Positions 44,680 to 54,158 are shown, counted from the first letter of the stretch. The stretch: DNA of 64,000 nt from Hyphomicrobiales bacterium (GCA_900470965.1 UCCS01000009.1:91001-155000), one strand, 5' to 3'. The notes: generated by a model not told the origin, from the sequence alone. Numbers and translations are program-made.

Positions 44680-45576
44680 TCAATTGCGGGAGAGCGGTAA
44701 TTTCGTTCCGGCGAGCGCGCGCTCTTCGAGAATGGTCTGGCGGAAGCGGAAAAGCTTGGCCGGCCGGCCGCCGGTTTCGCTCGTCGCCTCGCCGGTTTCC
44801 TCCACCAGTTCCTGCTGTTCGATCAGGCGGCGGAAGTTCTGCTTATGCAGCGTCAGGCCGGCCAGCGCTTCGACGGCCCGCTGCAATTGCAGAAGCGTAA
44901 AGCTTTCGGGCATAAGTTCGAAAACGACCGGGCGGTATTTGATCTTGGCGCGAAGCCTTGCAATGCCGGTCGCGAGAATCCGTCGGTGGTCGGCAAACAT
45001 CGGCCGGCCGAGATTGTCGTTCTTGCTAGAGCCGGCTTCCGTGACGAGGCTCGCCTCATAGAGCAGCTCGTAACGCTGCAATGTCAGGTCTTCGTTCCAA
45101 CCGCCGCCATCGAGCCCGAAGGTAAAATCGGCGCGGCGATGACGATATTCGCGCCTGGCAGGATCGGCGTCGGCCCACAGGCGCAGGCGAGCGATCAATT
45201 CGTCCATGATGGCTGGCCGGCCGTCGCGATGGTCTTCCCAGGGGAAATATTCATACCAGCCGTGCCAGCCCGGCCGGCCGGCGCCCGTCTGTTCGTTCAC
45301 GAGGCCGAGATAACTGATCGAGATGGTGCGTCCGCCCTGGATGTCGTTGTTCCGGTCGCGGTCGGCGAAAGTATAAAGCTGCTCGAGGAAACCGACGGGA
45401 TGGGCGGTCTGTTCCTGGATCCATTCGCGCAGGCCTGACTGCAGGGTGCGATGCCCCATCTCGAAAGGGCCTGATGGAAGCGCATCGCCACTCTGGATCG
45501 TCATGACACGCGGTTCATCGCCCGTCACCGCGACGAGAACCGCGATCAATTCCGCATGTGCAAAGCCTATCGTCAC
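44680..45576 (-). CDS. nadQ: NadQ-type regulator of NAD synthesis (NUDIX + winged helix)
   Basis: A 298-residue COG4111-type protein. The N-terminal half is a NUDIX-like domain (AELIAVLVAVTGDEPRVMTI, GLREWIQEQTAHPVGFLEQLYT) with a degenerate Nudix box (the REWIQEQT helix lacks the full set of catalytic Glu), so it probably senses a nucleotide rather than hydrolyses it. The C-terminal winged helix is LLQLQRAVEALAGLTLHKQN plus FRRLIEQQELVEET. Such proteins repress nadABC in Rhizobiales. It sits directly before two palindromes in the nadA promoter. Confidence 0.8.
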   Translation of the reverse strand: MTIGFAHAELIAVLVAVTGDEPRVMTIQSGDALPSGPFEMGHRTLQSGLREWIQEQTAHPVGFLEQLYTFADRDRNNDIQGGRTISISYLGLVNEQTGAGRPGWHGWYEYFPWEDHRDGRPAIMDELIARLRLWADADPARREYRHRRADFTFGLDGGGWNEDLTLQRYELLYEASLVTEAGSSKNDNLGRPMFADHRRILATGIARLRAKIKYRPVVFELMPESFTLLQLQRAVEALAGLTLHKQNFRRLIEQQELVEETGEATSETGGRPAKLFRFRQTILEERALAGTKLPLSRN

Positions 45577-45675
45577 CAGAGCCTGAGAATCTGTTCGTGA
45601 TCGCTCTATTCTCTGACACAGGGCGCATCAGATGCCAATGACGGGTTCCTCTTCTCCCCAGCGACCGAGGGCCTT

Positions 45676-46479
45676 CTATCCCTCCGCTTCCAGCCGATGC
45701 AGGAAATTGCGCAACTCGGCTTCGTCGATACCGACAAGATGACGCTTTTCCGGATAGGCTCCCGAGCGGATATCCTCGACGAATTCGCTGAAGGCCGCAA
45801 TGCGCTCGCGCTGTAGCCGGTCATATTCGGCTGCGAAGTTGCGGTAGACCTTGGCGTGTCGCGGCGTGTGGTCTCTGGTCGTGCCGAGCACGTCGTCGGC
45901 GAAGAGATACTGCGCATCGCAGCCGCGCCCGGCGCCCATGGAGATCATCAGCAACGAGGTGCGGTTGGAAATCGCAGCCGCGACATCGCCGGGAACGACC
46001 TCGATCTCGGCCGCGAATGCGCCGGCATCCTGCAGCGCCTTCGTCTGGCGCCAGACGTCCAAGGCGCTAGCGGCCGACTTGCCGACGGCGCGAAAGCCCC
46101 CGGTCCAGGTCGCCTTCGAAGGGATCAGTCCGACATGGCCGCAGACGGGAATGCCTTCGTCGCGCATGCGGCGGATCGTCTGCAGGCTTGCGGCGCAATA
46201 GACGGCGTCACCTCCCGCCTTCAGCGCCTTGAAGGCCGCGCCTATATAGTCCTCGGCCGAGACATGGTCACCATATTCGAGGCCGGGAATGGCAAAGGGT
46301 GTGGGGGCCGCCTCGCGAAAGACCGGTCCCAAGAGGGTTGGCGGCACGGAGATCATGTCAATGCCGGCCTTTTCCGCCGCTTCCGCCTCATCGAGCGAGG
46401 TGACGCGCAGCATCGTGAGCTGCCGTTTTCCCTTGAGCGCCAGGAGGTCGGCGACCGTGGCGCGATTATGTTTTTTCAT
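45676..46479 (-). CDS. PanB-like protein lacking canonical metal ligands
   Basis: A 267-residue relative of ketopantoate hydroxymethyltransferase (PanB). Fold signatures are kept: KRQLTMLRVTSLDEAEAAEKAG, IPVCGHVGLIPSK, FAAEIEVVPGDVA with the catalytic-base Glu. But the Mg-binding VGDSLG is VPPTLLG, and the positions of the other ligands (LADLPF and KIEGG in E. coli PanB) read FAIPGLEY and YCAASLQ. So ordinary PanB chemistry is doubtful. It is last in the mocDEF-like operon, 50 bp after the ferredoxin reductase. ATG at 46479 chosen; the longer frame begins at 46506. Confidence 0.75.
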   Translation of the reverse strand: MKKHNRATVADLLALKGKRQLTMLRVTSLDEAEAAEKAGIDMISVPPTLLGPVFREAAPTPFAIPGLEYGDHVSAEDYIGAAFKALKAGGDAVYCAASLQTIRRMRDEGIPVCGHVGLIPSKATWTGGFRAVGKSAASALDVWRQTKALQDAGAFAAEIEVVPGDVAAAISNRTSLLMISMGAGRGCDAQYLFADDVLGTTRDHTPRHAKVYRNFAAEYDRLQRERIAAFSEFVEDIRSGAYPEKRHLVGIDEAELRNFLHRLEAEG

Positions 46480-46529
46480 CGCAATATCCTTTGGGCCAGT
46501 ATTCATTGGGTCGGTATTCGGGGAAGCGG

Positions 46530-47756
46530 TCAGGCGGCGAGAAGCGTCTTCAGCTTGACGTTGCTGGCCGTCAGCGCGGCCGGATCGGGATGGGCGCGTG
46601 CGGCAATCAGCATTTCCGCCAGACGGATGTCGCGGGCGACCGCATTGCCGGGTCCGATGCCGCTTGCTGCGATCAGCCGGCCCTCGGCATCGAGATGGAA
46701 AAGGATGAAGGCCCCCTCGCCGAGATCGCGGCGCAGATGGGCAACCGCGCCATCGGCAAGCCCTGTTATCTGCAACGTCATCTCATACTGATCCGACCAG
46801 AACCACGGCACGGCGGAGACCGGCTCATCGGCGCCCAGCATGTTGGCGGCGGCAAGCGTGCCCTGTTCCTGCGCATTGCGCCAGGATTCGAGCCGCACGC
46901 GCCTGCCGCCATAGATTGTGAGTGGAAAGGAGCAGCAGTCGCCGGCAGCGAATATATCGGCGGCGGACGTGCGCAGCCGATCATCGACGGCAATGCCGTT
47001 GTCGATATGAAGTCCGGCCGCTTCGGCAAGCTCGGTATTCGGCCGGGCGCCGATGCCGACTAGTGCAAGTTCAGCCTCGATCGTCTCTTCGTTGGAAAGC
47101 CGGATGACGGCCTTGCCGTCCCGCTCCGCCAGGGATTCGATGGAGACACCGCAGCGCAGATCAACGCCCTCGGCGCGGTGGCGTTCAGCAACAAGATGGG
47201 CGACATCCTCGGGAACGCCGCGCTTCAGCACCCGCTCCAGCCCTTCGACGAGAACCACATCGGCACCAAGCTGACGCGCGGCTGCTGCGACCTCCAGGCC
47301 GATGAAGCCGCCACCGATGACGGCAAGCCGCTTGCCGGGCCTCAGCACGGCGCGCAGCGTCACCGCATCATGGTGCGTACGGAGCGACCGGATATGGTTG
47401 CTATCAGCAGGCGCATTGGGAAAGGCGCGAGCGCTGGCGCCCGTTGCAAGCAGCAGCCGGTCATAGTTGAGGCGATTGCCGTCTGACAGGATAACGGTAT
47501 GGACCGCGGCATCGAGGCTGGTTGCCGTCATACCGGTCAGCAGGCGGATATTGCCGGCCTCAAAGGTCTCCCGTGCCGCGATGAATTTGGGATCGACATT
47601 GCCGGCAAGGCCAGCCTTGGAGAGCGGCGGGCGCTCATAGGGAGCGTGTGACTCGGAACCGACGAGCGTGATCTCACCGTCAAATCCCTTTTCCCGCAGT
47701 GCGAAGGCGGCGCGTGCCCCGCATTCCCCTGCCCCCAGGATGACAAAATGGGCCAT
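46530..47756 (-). CDS. mocF: FAD-dependent ferredoxin reductase (MocF-like)
   Basis: A 408-residue reductase passing electrons from NAD(P)H to the Rieske ferredoxin encoded upstream. FAD site FVILGAGECGARAAFALREKG, pyridine-nucleotide site RLAVIGGGFIGLEVAAAARQL, and late VDDRLRTSAADIFAAGDCC. ATG at 47756 is right after GAGGTG; the longer frame has no start signal. Order oxygenase-ferredoxin-reductase matches mocDEF of Sinorhizobium meliloti, which demethylate a rhizopine. Confidence 0.8.
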   Translation of the reverse strand: MAHFVILGAGECGARAAFALREKGFDGEITLVGSESHAPYERPPLSKAGLAGNVDPKFIAARETFEAGNIRLLTGMTATSLDAAVHTVILSDGNRLNYDRLLLATGASARAFPNAPADSNHIRSLRTHHDAVTLRAVLRPGKRLAVIGGGFIGLEVAAAARQLGADVVLVEGLERVLKRGVPEDVAHLVAERHRAEGVDLRCGVSIESLAERDGKAVIRLSNEETIEAELALVGIGARPNTELAEAAGLHIDNGIAVDDRLRTSAADIFAAGDCCSFPLTIYGGRRVRLESWRNAQEQGTLAAANMLGADEPVSAVPWFWSDQYEMTLQITGLADGAVAHLRRDLGEGAFILFHLDAEGRLIAASGIGPGNAVARDIRLAEMLIAARAHPDPAALTASNVKLKTLLAA

Positions 47757-47764
47757 GGCGCACC

Positions 47765-48079
47765 TCAGATCGCGATGAAGACGGCGCCGCCTTCGATCTT
47801 GACGGGATAGGTTTTCAGGTTGACGCAGACGGGGGCGCCCTTGGCTTCGCCCGTCTTGTAGTTGAAGCGGCCATTGTGCTTGGGACATTCGATGATCTCG
47901 TCCATGACGAGGCCGTCGGCGAGATGGATCTGCTCATGGGTGCAGAGCCCGTCGGTCGCAAAGAATTCGTCGTCCGGACTGCGATAGACCGCGAAGGTGC
48001 GCCCGCCATGATCGAAGCGGATGACATCTTCCTCGTCGATCTCGTCCTTGCCGCAAACTTCGATCCAGTTTCCGTTCAT
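47765..48079 (-). CDS. mocE: Rieske [2Fe-2S] ferredoxin (MocE-like)
   Basis: A 104-residue soluble Rieske ferredoxin. Cluster ligands are CTHEQIHL (Cys, His) and CPKHNGRF (Cys, His), 18-19 residues apart as usual. It would carry electrons from the reductase to the membrane oxygenase encoded next. It lies 36 bp after the oxygenase gene and 8 bp before the reductase. Confidence 0.88.
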   Translation of the reverse strand: MNGNWIEVCGKDEIDEEDVIRFDHGGRTFAVYRSPDDEFFATDGLCTHEQIHLADGLVMDEIIECPKHNGRFNYKTGEAKGAPVCVNLKTYPVKIEGGAVFIAI

Positions 48080-48115
48080 CTCTTTTCCTCCCTCGATCTT
48101 GTTCTATTGAGCAGC

Positions 48116-49204
48116 CTACTGGGCTGCAGGCGCCAGCTCGGCGTGAAATTCCTCGCGATAGGGCCGCGCCGTTGCCGGCAGTTCCCGCTTCAGGAAATAG
48201 TCTTCGTTGCGAAGCTGGCGCAGGAAAGCCGGGATCATTTCCCTATAGCCGGACCAGATCGACGGATTGGGCGCCGGCAGGTCGTGCTTGATCATCGCAT
48301 GCAGCTTCGGCAGCGCGTGGTATGGCACCATCGGGAACATGTGGTGTTCGACGTGGTAGTTCATGTTCCAGTAGATGAAGCGGCTGATCGGGTTCATGTA
48401 GACCGTGCGGCTGTTCAGCCGGTGGTCGATGACATTGTCGGCAAGCCCGCCATGCTGCAGCAGTCCGGTCAGCACGTGATGCCAGGCGCCATAGAGGCGC
48501 GGCAGGCCGATCAGCATCAGGGGCAGGATCGAGCCCAGGTAAAACGCAAGCGCAATGGTGACGGCGTAGATCGCAAGCCAGATACGCGCAATGTGGATCG
48601 CCTTCGGCTGCTCCATCTGAGGAATGAAGGTCTTTTCCGCCGCACTGATGATGCCGGCCGAATTTCGGACCATGTCGATGACGGCATGCCAGGCATCGAG
48701 AATGCCGAAGAAATTCAGGATCAGCCGAAAGAGATCGGGCGGGCGCATGACGGCGATCTCAGGATCGCGGCCGACGATGACGGTGTCGGTATGGTGGCGT
48801 GCATGGCTCCAGCGCCAGGTCACCGGATTGCGCATGATCATGAAGCAGGCGATCTGGTAGACGACATCGTTCATCCAGCGCGTCTTGAAGGCGGTGCCGT
48901 GGCCGCATTCGTGCCAGCGGCTGTCGGAGGCCGAACCGTAGAGCACACCATAGGCGAGGAAAAAAGGCACGGCGATCCAGGAGCCCCAGAAGAAAATGCC
49001 GAGCGCGGCAAAGATCACCATACTGCCGAGCCAGAGCGCGGTGTCACGGATCGCCTGGTCGTCGGAGCGCTGCATCAGCGCCTTCATCTCCTTGCGGGCA
49101 ATATCGGTATGATACCATTGCGCCGCCGCAAGACCGGTTTCCACCGCCGTCCTGCCGCTCTCTCCCAAGAGGCTGTAATCGCGCTTCGTTGCCTCGCCAG
49201 CCAT
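48116..49204 (-). CDS. mocD: Fatty-acid desaturase-type oxygenase (MocD-like)
   Basis: A 362-residue integral membrane di-iron oxygenase. Histidine boxes are HECGHG, HARHHT and HVEHHM, with membrane segments around LWLGSMVIFAALGIFFWGSW. In the rhizopine pathway MocD with MocE/F oxidises the methoxy group of 3-O-methyl-scyllo-inosamine. ATG at 49204 has GAGGAGGAAG upstream. First gene of the operon, divergent from a LacI-type regulator. Confidence 0.82.
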   Translation of the reverse strand: MAGEATKRDYSLLGESGRTAVETGLAAAQWYHTDIARKEMKALMQRSDDQAIRDTALWLGSMVIFAALGIFFWGSWIAVPFFLAYGVLYGSASDSRWHECGHGTAFKTRWMNDVVYQIACFMIMRNPVTWRWSHARHHTDTVIVGRDPEIAVMRPPDLFRLILNFFGILDAWHAVIDMVRNSAGIISAAEKTFIPQMEQPKAIHIARIWLAIYAVTIALAFYLGSILPLMLIGLPRLYGAWHHVLTGLLQHGGLADNVIDHRLNSRTVYMNPISRFIYWNMNYHVEHHMFPMVPYHALPKLHAMIKHDLPAPNPSIWSGYREMIPAFLRQLRNEDYFLKRELPATARPYREEFHAELAPAAQ

Positions 49205-49270
49205 GGCTTCCTCCTCATCAGCTCTTGGATCAGGAGAATAGGTTGACTTCGAAAGGCGCTCAATGCAGGC

Positions 49271-49287
49271 TTGATATATTCTATCAA
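49271..49287. promoter_or_regulatory. Palindrome in the mocD/lacI divergent promoter
   Basis: TTGATATATTCTATCAA: perfect TTGATA/TATCAA halves around a 5-nt centre. A second dyad (AAAGCC...GGCTTT) lies a few bases to the right. Likely operator of the adjacent LacI regulator. Confidence 0.5.
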
Positions 49288-49338
49288 AAGCCATCAAAGA
49301 CGGCTTTCATTCATGATTGAAAACCATCAGGAATAGCT

Positions 49339-50367
49339 ATGCGCCGCCCAACCATCTCCGATCTCGCGCAGGCCTCCGGCGTCAGCGTTGCGACCGTCGA
49401 TCGCGTGCTGAACGGCCGCCATCGGGTGCGCGAGGAAACGGCGCGCCGTGTCTATGATGCCGCGCAATCGATCGGCTACCACGCCATCGGCCTGATCCGG
49501 CAGCGCCTCTTTGAGGATCTGCCGCAATATCGGCTAGCCTTCCTGCTGCAGAAGCCGACGCAGCCCTTCTACCAGGCCTTTGCCCGCGAGATCGAAACGG
49601 CGGCCCGCAACGTCGCAACTGCGCGGATCCAGACGCAAGTGGAATATCCCGCTGCGGCTACGCCCGCCGCCATCATCGAAAAGATCAAGCTGCTGGGTGC
49701 CCGAAGCCAGGCCGTCGCGCTTGTCGGGCCGGATTATCCGGCCGTGACGGCAGCCGTCGAGGAGTTGAAGGCGCGCGGCGTTCCGGTCTTCTCGCTGCTG
49801 TCCGATCTCGCGACAGGGGTGCGGGACGCCTATGTCGGCGTCAACAACCGCAAGGTCGGCCGTACCGCCGCCTGGATGATTGCCAAAGCTGCCCGCCGGC
49901 CTGGCAAGGTCGCCTGCTTCGTCGGCAGTCACCGTTTTCATGGCCACGAGCTTCGCGAAATGGGCTTCCGCTCCTATTTTCGCGAGGAGGCGCCTGATTT
50001 CGAAGTGGTCGAAACGCTGATCAATCTGGAGACACCCGAAATCACCCATGAGGCGACACTGACGCTCCTGCAGAAACATCCCGATCTCGTCGGCCTCTAT
50101 GTCTGTGGCGGCGGCATGGAAGGGGCGATCTCGGCATTCCGGGAAGAGGAGATCGGCGGCCGCATCGTGCTCATCGTCAACGAACTCACCGCCGATAGCA
50201 AGGCGGGCCTTGCCGACGGCATCGTCACCATGGCGATCGGCACGCCGCTGCCGGCGCTCTGCAAGGAAGTGGTGGCGTTGATGACCGGCGCGCTGGAAGA
50301 GGGCGAGATCACCATCCCTGGCCAGTCCTTCCTGCCCTTCGAGATCTTTCTGCCTGAGAATATCTAG
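49339..50367 (+). CDS. LacI-family regulator of the moc-like genes
   Basis: A 342-residue LacI/GalR-type repressor (TISDLAQASGVSVATVDRVLNG DNA-binding start; a periplasmic-binding-like core with GLYVCGGGMEGAISAF and IVLIVNELTADSKAGLADG, here shown in pieces). The core resembles those that sense inositol or its derivatives. It is divergent from the mocDEF-like operon and upstream of a MocC-like gene; palindromes lie in both gaps, so it probably controls both. Confidence 0.85.
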   Translation: MRRPTISDLAQASGVSVATVDRVLNGRHRVREETARRVYDAAQSIGYHAIGLIRQRLFEDLPQYRLAFLLQKPTQPFYQAFAREIETAARNVATARIQTQVEYPAAATPAAIIEKIKLLGARSQAVALVGPDYPAVTAAVEELKARGVPVFSLLSDLATGVRDAYVGVNNRKVGRTAAWMIAKAARRPGKVACFVGSHRFHGHELREMGFRSYFREEAPDFEVVETLINLETPEITHEATLTLLQKHPDLVGLYVCGGGMEGAISAFREEEIGGRIVLIVNELTADSKAGLADGIVTMAIGTPLPALCKEVVALMTGALEEGEITIPGQSFLPFEIFLPENI

Positions 50368-50424
50368 AGCAATTCCAGCACAAGTTCGAAGCGGTTTTGC
50401 GCCCGGAATTGCGGAATGCTGAGA

Positions 50425-50446
50425 GAATGATGGAATTCTATCATTC
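50425..50446. promoter_or_regulatory. 22-bp palindrome before the MocC-like gene
   Basis: GAATGAT and ATCATTC flank a GGAATTCT centre; nearly perfect over 22 bp. A following pair of TGATAG repeats is about 35 bp further right. Candidate operator. Confidence 0.5.
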
Positions 50447-50578
50447 GTGCAGAAAATCTAGCAGCGATGATAGAGTTTGATAGTGTCCAGCGGATGGATT
50501 GGGCGGCAAATTCCAGTAGAGATTGGATTAGTCATTCATAATGCTTCTCACGCATGAGGGGCGAGGAGGAGATTTCAC

Positions 50579-51391
50579 ATGGCATCCATCCGTTTCGCGC
50601 TGAACCATATGGCGGCACCTTCGCTTCCGATCGAGTATTTCTTTGCGCTTGCCGCTTCGCTCGGCATCGACGCGGTGGAGATCCGTAATGATCTCTCAGG
50701 CAATGCGATTCGCGATGGTACAAAGCCTGAAGCCATCAAGGCGGCCGCCGACCGCCACGGCGTCGCGATCATCTCGATCAACGCGCTGCAGCGCTTCAAC
50801 GAATGGAATGCGATGCGCGAGCGGGAAGCCCGTGAGTTGATCAATTATGCAAGGGCTGTCGGGTCGCAGGCGCTGGTACTGGTTCCCAAGAATGACGGTA
50901 CGGGCCGCGTCGACGGCGAGCGCCAGGCCAATCTGCGCCAGTCGTTGACCGCACTTCGCCCCATGCTCGATGCCGCCGGCATCGTCGGTCTGGTGGAACC
51001 GCTCGGCTTCGAAATCTGCTCGCTGCGCTCCAAGGCGGAAGCGGCCGATGCGATCGAGACGCTGGGCGTGCAGCCGACCTTCCGGCTGGTGCATGACACG
51101 TTCCATCATCACCTTGCCGGCGAAACGTCCTTCTTCCCGCATCTGACGGGGCTCGTGCATATTTCCGGCGTCAGCGATGCCGCCGTTTCCGTCGCCGACA
51201 TGCGTGATCCGCACCGCGTTCTCGTCGATGCCGATGACCGGCTTGGCAATGCCGGCCAGATCCGCGCTTTGCTGCAGGCAAGCTACAAGGGCCCCTTCTC
51301 CTTCGAGCCCTTCGCATCCGAAGTCCATATGCTGAAGGACCCCGGCGCCGCGTTGAAGGCGAGCATGGATTATATCGCCGCGAAGGTTTGA
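50579..51391 (+). CDS. mocC: Sugar-isomerase-fold protein (MocC/IolE-like)
   Basis: A 270-residue TIM-barrel protein of the xylose-isomerase-like superfamily (IolE/IolH/MocC). Metal-site candidates are VEIRNDL, VEPLGFEICS (Glu), LVHDTFHHHL (Asp, His) and the late SFEPFASE (Glu). GAGGAGGAG precedes ATG. In S. meliloti MocC is needed for rhizopine use; here it stands behind a LacI gene and the mocDEF-like operon, so an inosamine/inositol-type substrate is plausible. Stop lies 5 bp from the convergent cobM stop. Confidence 0.78.
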   Translation: MASIRFALNHMAAPSLPIEYFFALAASLGIDAVEIRNDLSGNAIRDGTKPEAIKAAADRHGVAIISINALQRFNEWNAMREREARELINYARAVGSQALVLVPKNDGTGRVDGERQANLRQSLTALRPMLDAAGIVGLVEPLGFEICSLRSKAEAADAIETLGVQPTFRLVHDTFHHHLAGETSFFPHLTGLVHISGVSDAAVSVADMRDPHRVLVDADDRLGNAGQIRALLQASYKGPFSFEPFASEVHMLKDPGAALKASMDYIAAKV

Positions 51392-51396
51392 GACGC

Positions 51397-52155
51397 CTAT
51401 TCGCGTCCGCGGAAACGGCGCTGATAGGCGGGGTCGTAGAGCGAGCTTTCGCGGAAATCCTCTGATGCAAGCGACCGGCCGACGAAGATGATGGCCGTGC
51501 GCTCGATCGGCTCGGCCGCCACCTTCTCCTCGATATCGGCAAGCGTGCCGCGCAGGATACGCTCGTCCGGCCAGCTGGCTTTCACCACGATGGCGACAGG
51601 GCAATCGGCACCGTAGAGCGGCGTCAGTCCAGTCACGACCTGAGCCAGCGCATGGATGGCGAGATGGATTGCCAGCGTCGCCCCCGTCGCGCCGAATTTT
51701 TCGAGCGTCTCCTCATTCGGCATCGGCGAGGCGCGACCCGAGACACGCGTCAGAACGAGGCTCTGCGCCACGGCGGGGATCGTCAATTCGCGGCCGAGTG
51801 CTGAGGCCGCTGCCGCAAAGGCTGGAACGCCCGGCGTCATCGTATAGGAGATGCCGTGTTTCTCCAGCCGGCGGATCTGCTCGGCAACCGCGCTCCAGAC
51901 GGAGAGATCGCCCGAATGCAGCCGCGCCACGTCCTGGCCGGCATTGGCGGCATCAAGAAATACGGCCTCGATCTCGTCCAGCGACAGCGGTGCGGTATCG
52001 ACGATGCGCGCCTCCGGGGGGCAATATTGCAGGAGCTCGGGCGAGACGATGGAGCCGGCATAGAGGCAAACAGGGCATTTGCCGATCAGGTCGCGTCCGC
52101 GCACCGTGATGAGATCCGCTGCACCCGGTCCGGCGCCGATAAAATGAACGACCAT
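51397..52155 (-). CDS. cobM: Precorrin-4 C11-methyltransferase
   Basis: A 252-residue SAM-dependent methyltransferase with the family start [38 protein letters not shown] as the SAM loop and [19 protein letters not shown]. It adds the C11 methyl to precorrin-4 in aerobic cobalamin synthesis. It follows cobL by 4 bp. Last gene of the minus-strand cob cluster, convergent with mocC. Confidence 0.95.
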   Translation of the reverse strand: MVVHFIGAGPGAADLITVRGRDLIGKCPVCLYAGSIVSPELLQYCPPEARIVDTAPLSLDEIEAVFLDAANAGQDVARLHSGDLSVWSAVAEQIRRLEKHGISYTMTPGVPAFAAAASALGRELTIPAVAQSLVLTRVSGRASPMPNEETLEKFGATGATLAIHLAIHALAQVVTGLTPLYGADCPVAIVVKASWPDERILRGTLADIEEKVAAEPIERTAIIFVGRSLASEDFRESSLYDPAYQRRFRGRE

Positions 52156-52159
52156 TCTT

Positions 52160-53389
52160 CTATTCCTTGGTCCAGCGCCATTGGGTCACGGGCATGGCCG
52201 GCCGCCAGCCGCTCATGCGGCCGACGGGTGCGGCGCGGGCGATTTCGATTTTCGTCAGTGCGCCGCCGCGCGCCGCATATTCGGCGAACAGCAACGCTTC
52301 CATTTCCAGCGTGACGGCGTTGGCAACGAGCCGACCTCCCCGCTTCAATGCTTTGATCGCGGCATCCATGACGCCGGTCTCGCTGCCGCCGCCGCCGATG
52401 AAGATCGCATCCGGTGCGGGCAAGCTGGCGAGCGCAACAGGTGCCGTCCCCTCGATGAGGGCAAGCTGCGGCACGCCGAATGAGACGGCATTGCGGGCAA
52501 TGCGGGCAGCCCGTTCCGGCGCCTGTTCGATGGCGATTGTTTTCAGAGACGGATCGGCCAGCATCCATTCGATACCGACGGATCCGGAACCGGCGCCGAT
52601 ATCCCACAGGAGCTCGCCATGGCGCGGCGACAGCGCCGATAGCGTGACGGCGCGGACCTCTCGCTTGGTGATCTGTCCGTCATGTTCGAAGAGATCGTCG
52701 TTGAGACCCGAAGTATAAGGCAGGATGCGTGCTCCTGGCGCTGCCACGATTTCCAGCGCGCAGACATTCAGCGGGTCGATCGTGTCGAGGTCGAAGCCCG
52801 ATGCCGTCGCACTACGGATGCGTTCCCGCCCGCCGCCAAGCGCTTCCAGGACCGTCAGGCGTGTTTCGGGGAAGCGGTTGGCGACAAGCAGGTCGGCCAG
52901 CGCCTGCGGCCCTTTCTCGTCAGAGGTCAGCGCCAGAATATGCCTGCCGGCATGCAGGTGCGGGCGGATGAGGTCGAGCGGGCGACCATGCAGCGATACA
53001 CAGGCCGTCTCTTGCAGCGGCCAGCCGAGACGCGCCGCAGCAAGACTGAACGCGGAGGGTGCCGGGAAGGTGTGCATTTCGTGTGCCGCGATATGGCGCG
53101 ACAGCGTCGCCCCGACGCCGTAGAGGAAGGGATCGCCTGATGCCAGCACGACGACGGGCGTGCCGCGCCGAGCCTCGATCGCCTCGACCGATTTTTCGAA
53201 GGGGCTCTGCCAGGCAAAGCGTTCGCCGGTGATCAGTCTATCGGCAAGTTCAAGATGGCGCGCACCGCCGAAGACGGCGGGTGCAGCAGCGATCCGGCGC
53301 TTTGCCTCCTCGCCAAGCCCGTCTGGACCATCTTCGCCGATGCCGATAAGAGTGAGCCAGCGCGGGCCGGAGGGGGAGGTGTCAGACAT
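52160..53389 (-). CDS. cobL: Precorrin-6Y C5,15-methyltransferase (decarboxylating)
   Basis: A 409-residue fusion: N-terminal CbiE-like methyltransferase ([36 protein letters not shown]) and C-terminal CbiT-like domain ([20 protein letters not shown]). It methylates C5 and C15 and removes the C12 acetate carboxyl. The chosen ATG at 53389 fits other CobL N termini, and it overlaps, on the opposite strand, the cobK ATG; no strong ribosome site precedes it, so an upstream start inside cobK antisense cannot be excluded. Confidence 0.93.
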   Translation of the reverse strand: MSDTSPSGPRWLTLIGIGEDGPDGLGEEAKRRIAAAPAVFGGARHLELADRLITGERFAWQSPFEKSVEAIEARRGTPVVVLASGDPFLYGVGATLSRHIAAHEMHTFPAPSAFSLAAARLGWPLQETACVSLHGRPLDLIRPHLHAGRHILALTSDEKGPQALADLLVANRFPETRLTVLEALGGGRERIRSATASGFDLDTIDPLNVCALEIVAAPGARILPYTSGLNDDLFEHDGQITKREVRAVTLSALSPRHGELLWDIGAGSGSVGIEWMLADPSLKTIAIEQAPERAARIARNAVSFGVPQLALIEGTAPVALASLPAPDAIFIGGGGSETGVMDAAIKALKRGGRLVANAVTLEMEALLFAEYAARGGALTKIEIARAAPVGRMSGWRPAMPVTQWRWTKE

Positions 53390-54158
53390 GGAGAAGACCC
53401 GTATTCTGATCCTCGGCGGCACCAGCGAGGCGCGCAGGCTCGCCGCAGAACTGGCCACGCGGGAAGAGTTCGACATTCTCCTGTCGCTGGCGGGCCGCAC
53501 GCAGGCTCCCGCCCAGCAACCGGTTCCCGTCCGTATCGGCGGTTTCGGCGGTGCGGAGGGGCTGGCGAAATTCCTGACGGGAGGAGGCTATCACCTGCTG
53601 GTCGATGCCACCCATCCCTTCGCCGAGCGCATTTCGGCCAATGCCGCCGTTGCTGCTGAACGCACCGGTATCCACGCGCTCGCGCTCGTTCGCCCTGAAT
53701 GGATGCCCGAACCGGGCGATCACTGGCATATCGTTGCGGATATTCCGGCGGCGATTGCGGCACTTGGCCCCGCCCCGCGCCGCGTCTTTCTGGCGACCGG
53801 ACGACAGGGCGCCCATCATGCCGAGGTCGCCCCACAGCATTTCTATCTGGTGCGCAGCGTCGATCCCGTCGATCCGCCGCTTGCCCTTGCCGATGTCGAC
53901 TACGTCCTCGACCGTGGTCCCTTCACGCTCGAGAGCGAAATCGACCTTATGCGGCAGCACAGTATCGACGCCGTCATCACCAAGAACAGCGGTGGCATGG
54001 CGGCCTATGCCAAGATCGAGGCCGCACGCCTGCTCGGTATCAAGGTTGTCGTGATCGCCCGCGCGCCCGCTGCCATCATGACGTCGGTCGAAACGGTGGA
54101 AGCGGCGCTCGAGGCGATCGATCATCTCGTCTCCCCGGCCATGAAGCGCGGCGTATAG
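53388..54158 (+). CDS. cobK: Precorrin-6A reductase
   Basis: A 256-residue NADPH-dependent reductase (CobK/CbiJ): RILILGGTSEARRLAAELA, DATHPFAERISANA, FLATGRQGAHH and TKNSGGMAAYAKIEAARLL. It reduces precorrin-6A to 6B. The only cob gene on the plus strand: its start codon overlaps that of cobL (CATG), with GGGGGAGG ahead of it inside cobL. Its 3' end overlaps cobJ tail-to-tail by 37 bp. Confidence 0.93.
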   Translation: MEKTRILILGGTSEARRLAAELATREEFDILLSLAGRTQAPAQQPVPVRIGGFGGAEGLAKFLTGGGYHLLVDATHPFAERISANAAVAAERTGIHALALVRPEWMPEPGDHWHIVADIPAAIAALGPAPRRVFLATGRQGAHHAEVAPQHFYLVRSVDPVDPPLALADVDYVLDRGPFTLESEIDLMRQHSIDAVITKNSGGMAAYAKIEAARLLGIKVVVIARAPAAIMTSVETVEAALEAIDHLVSPAMKRGV

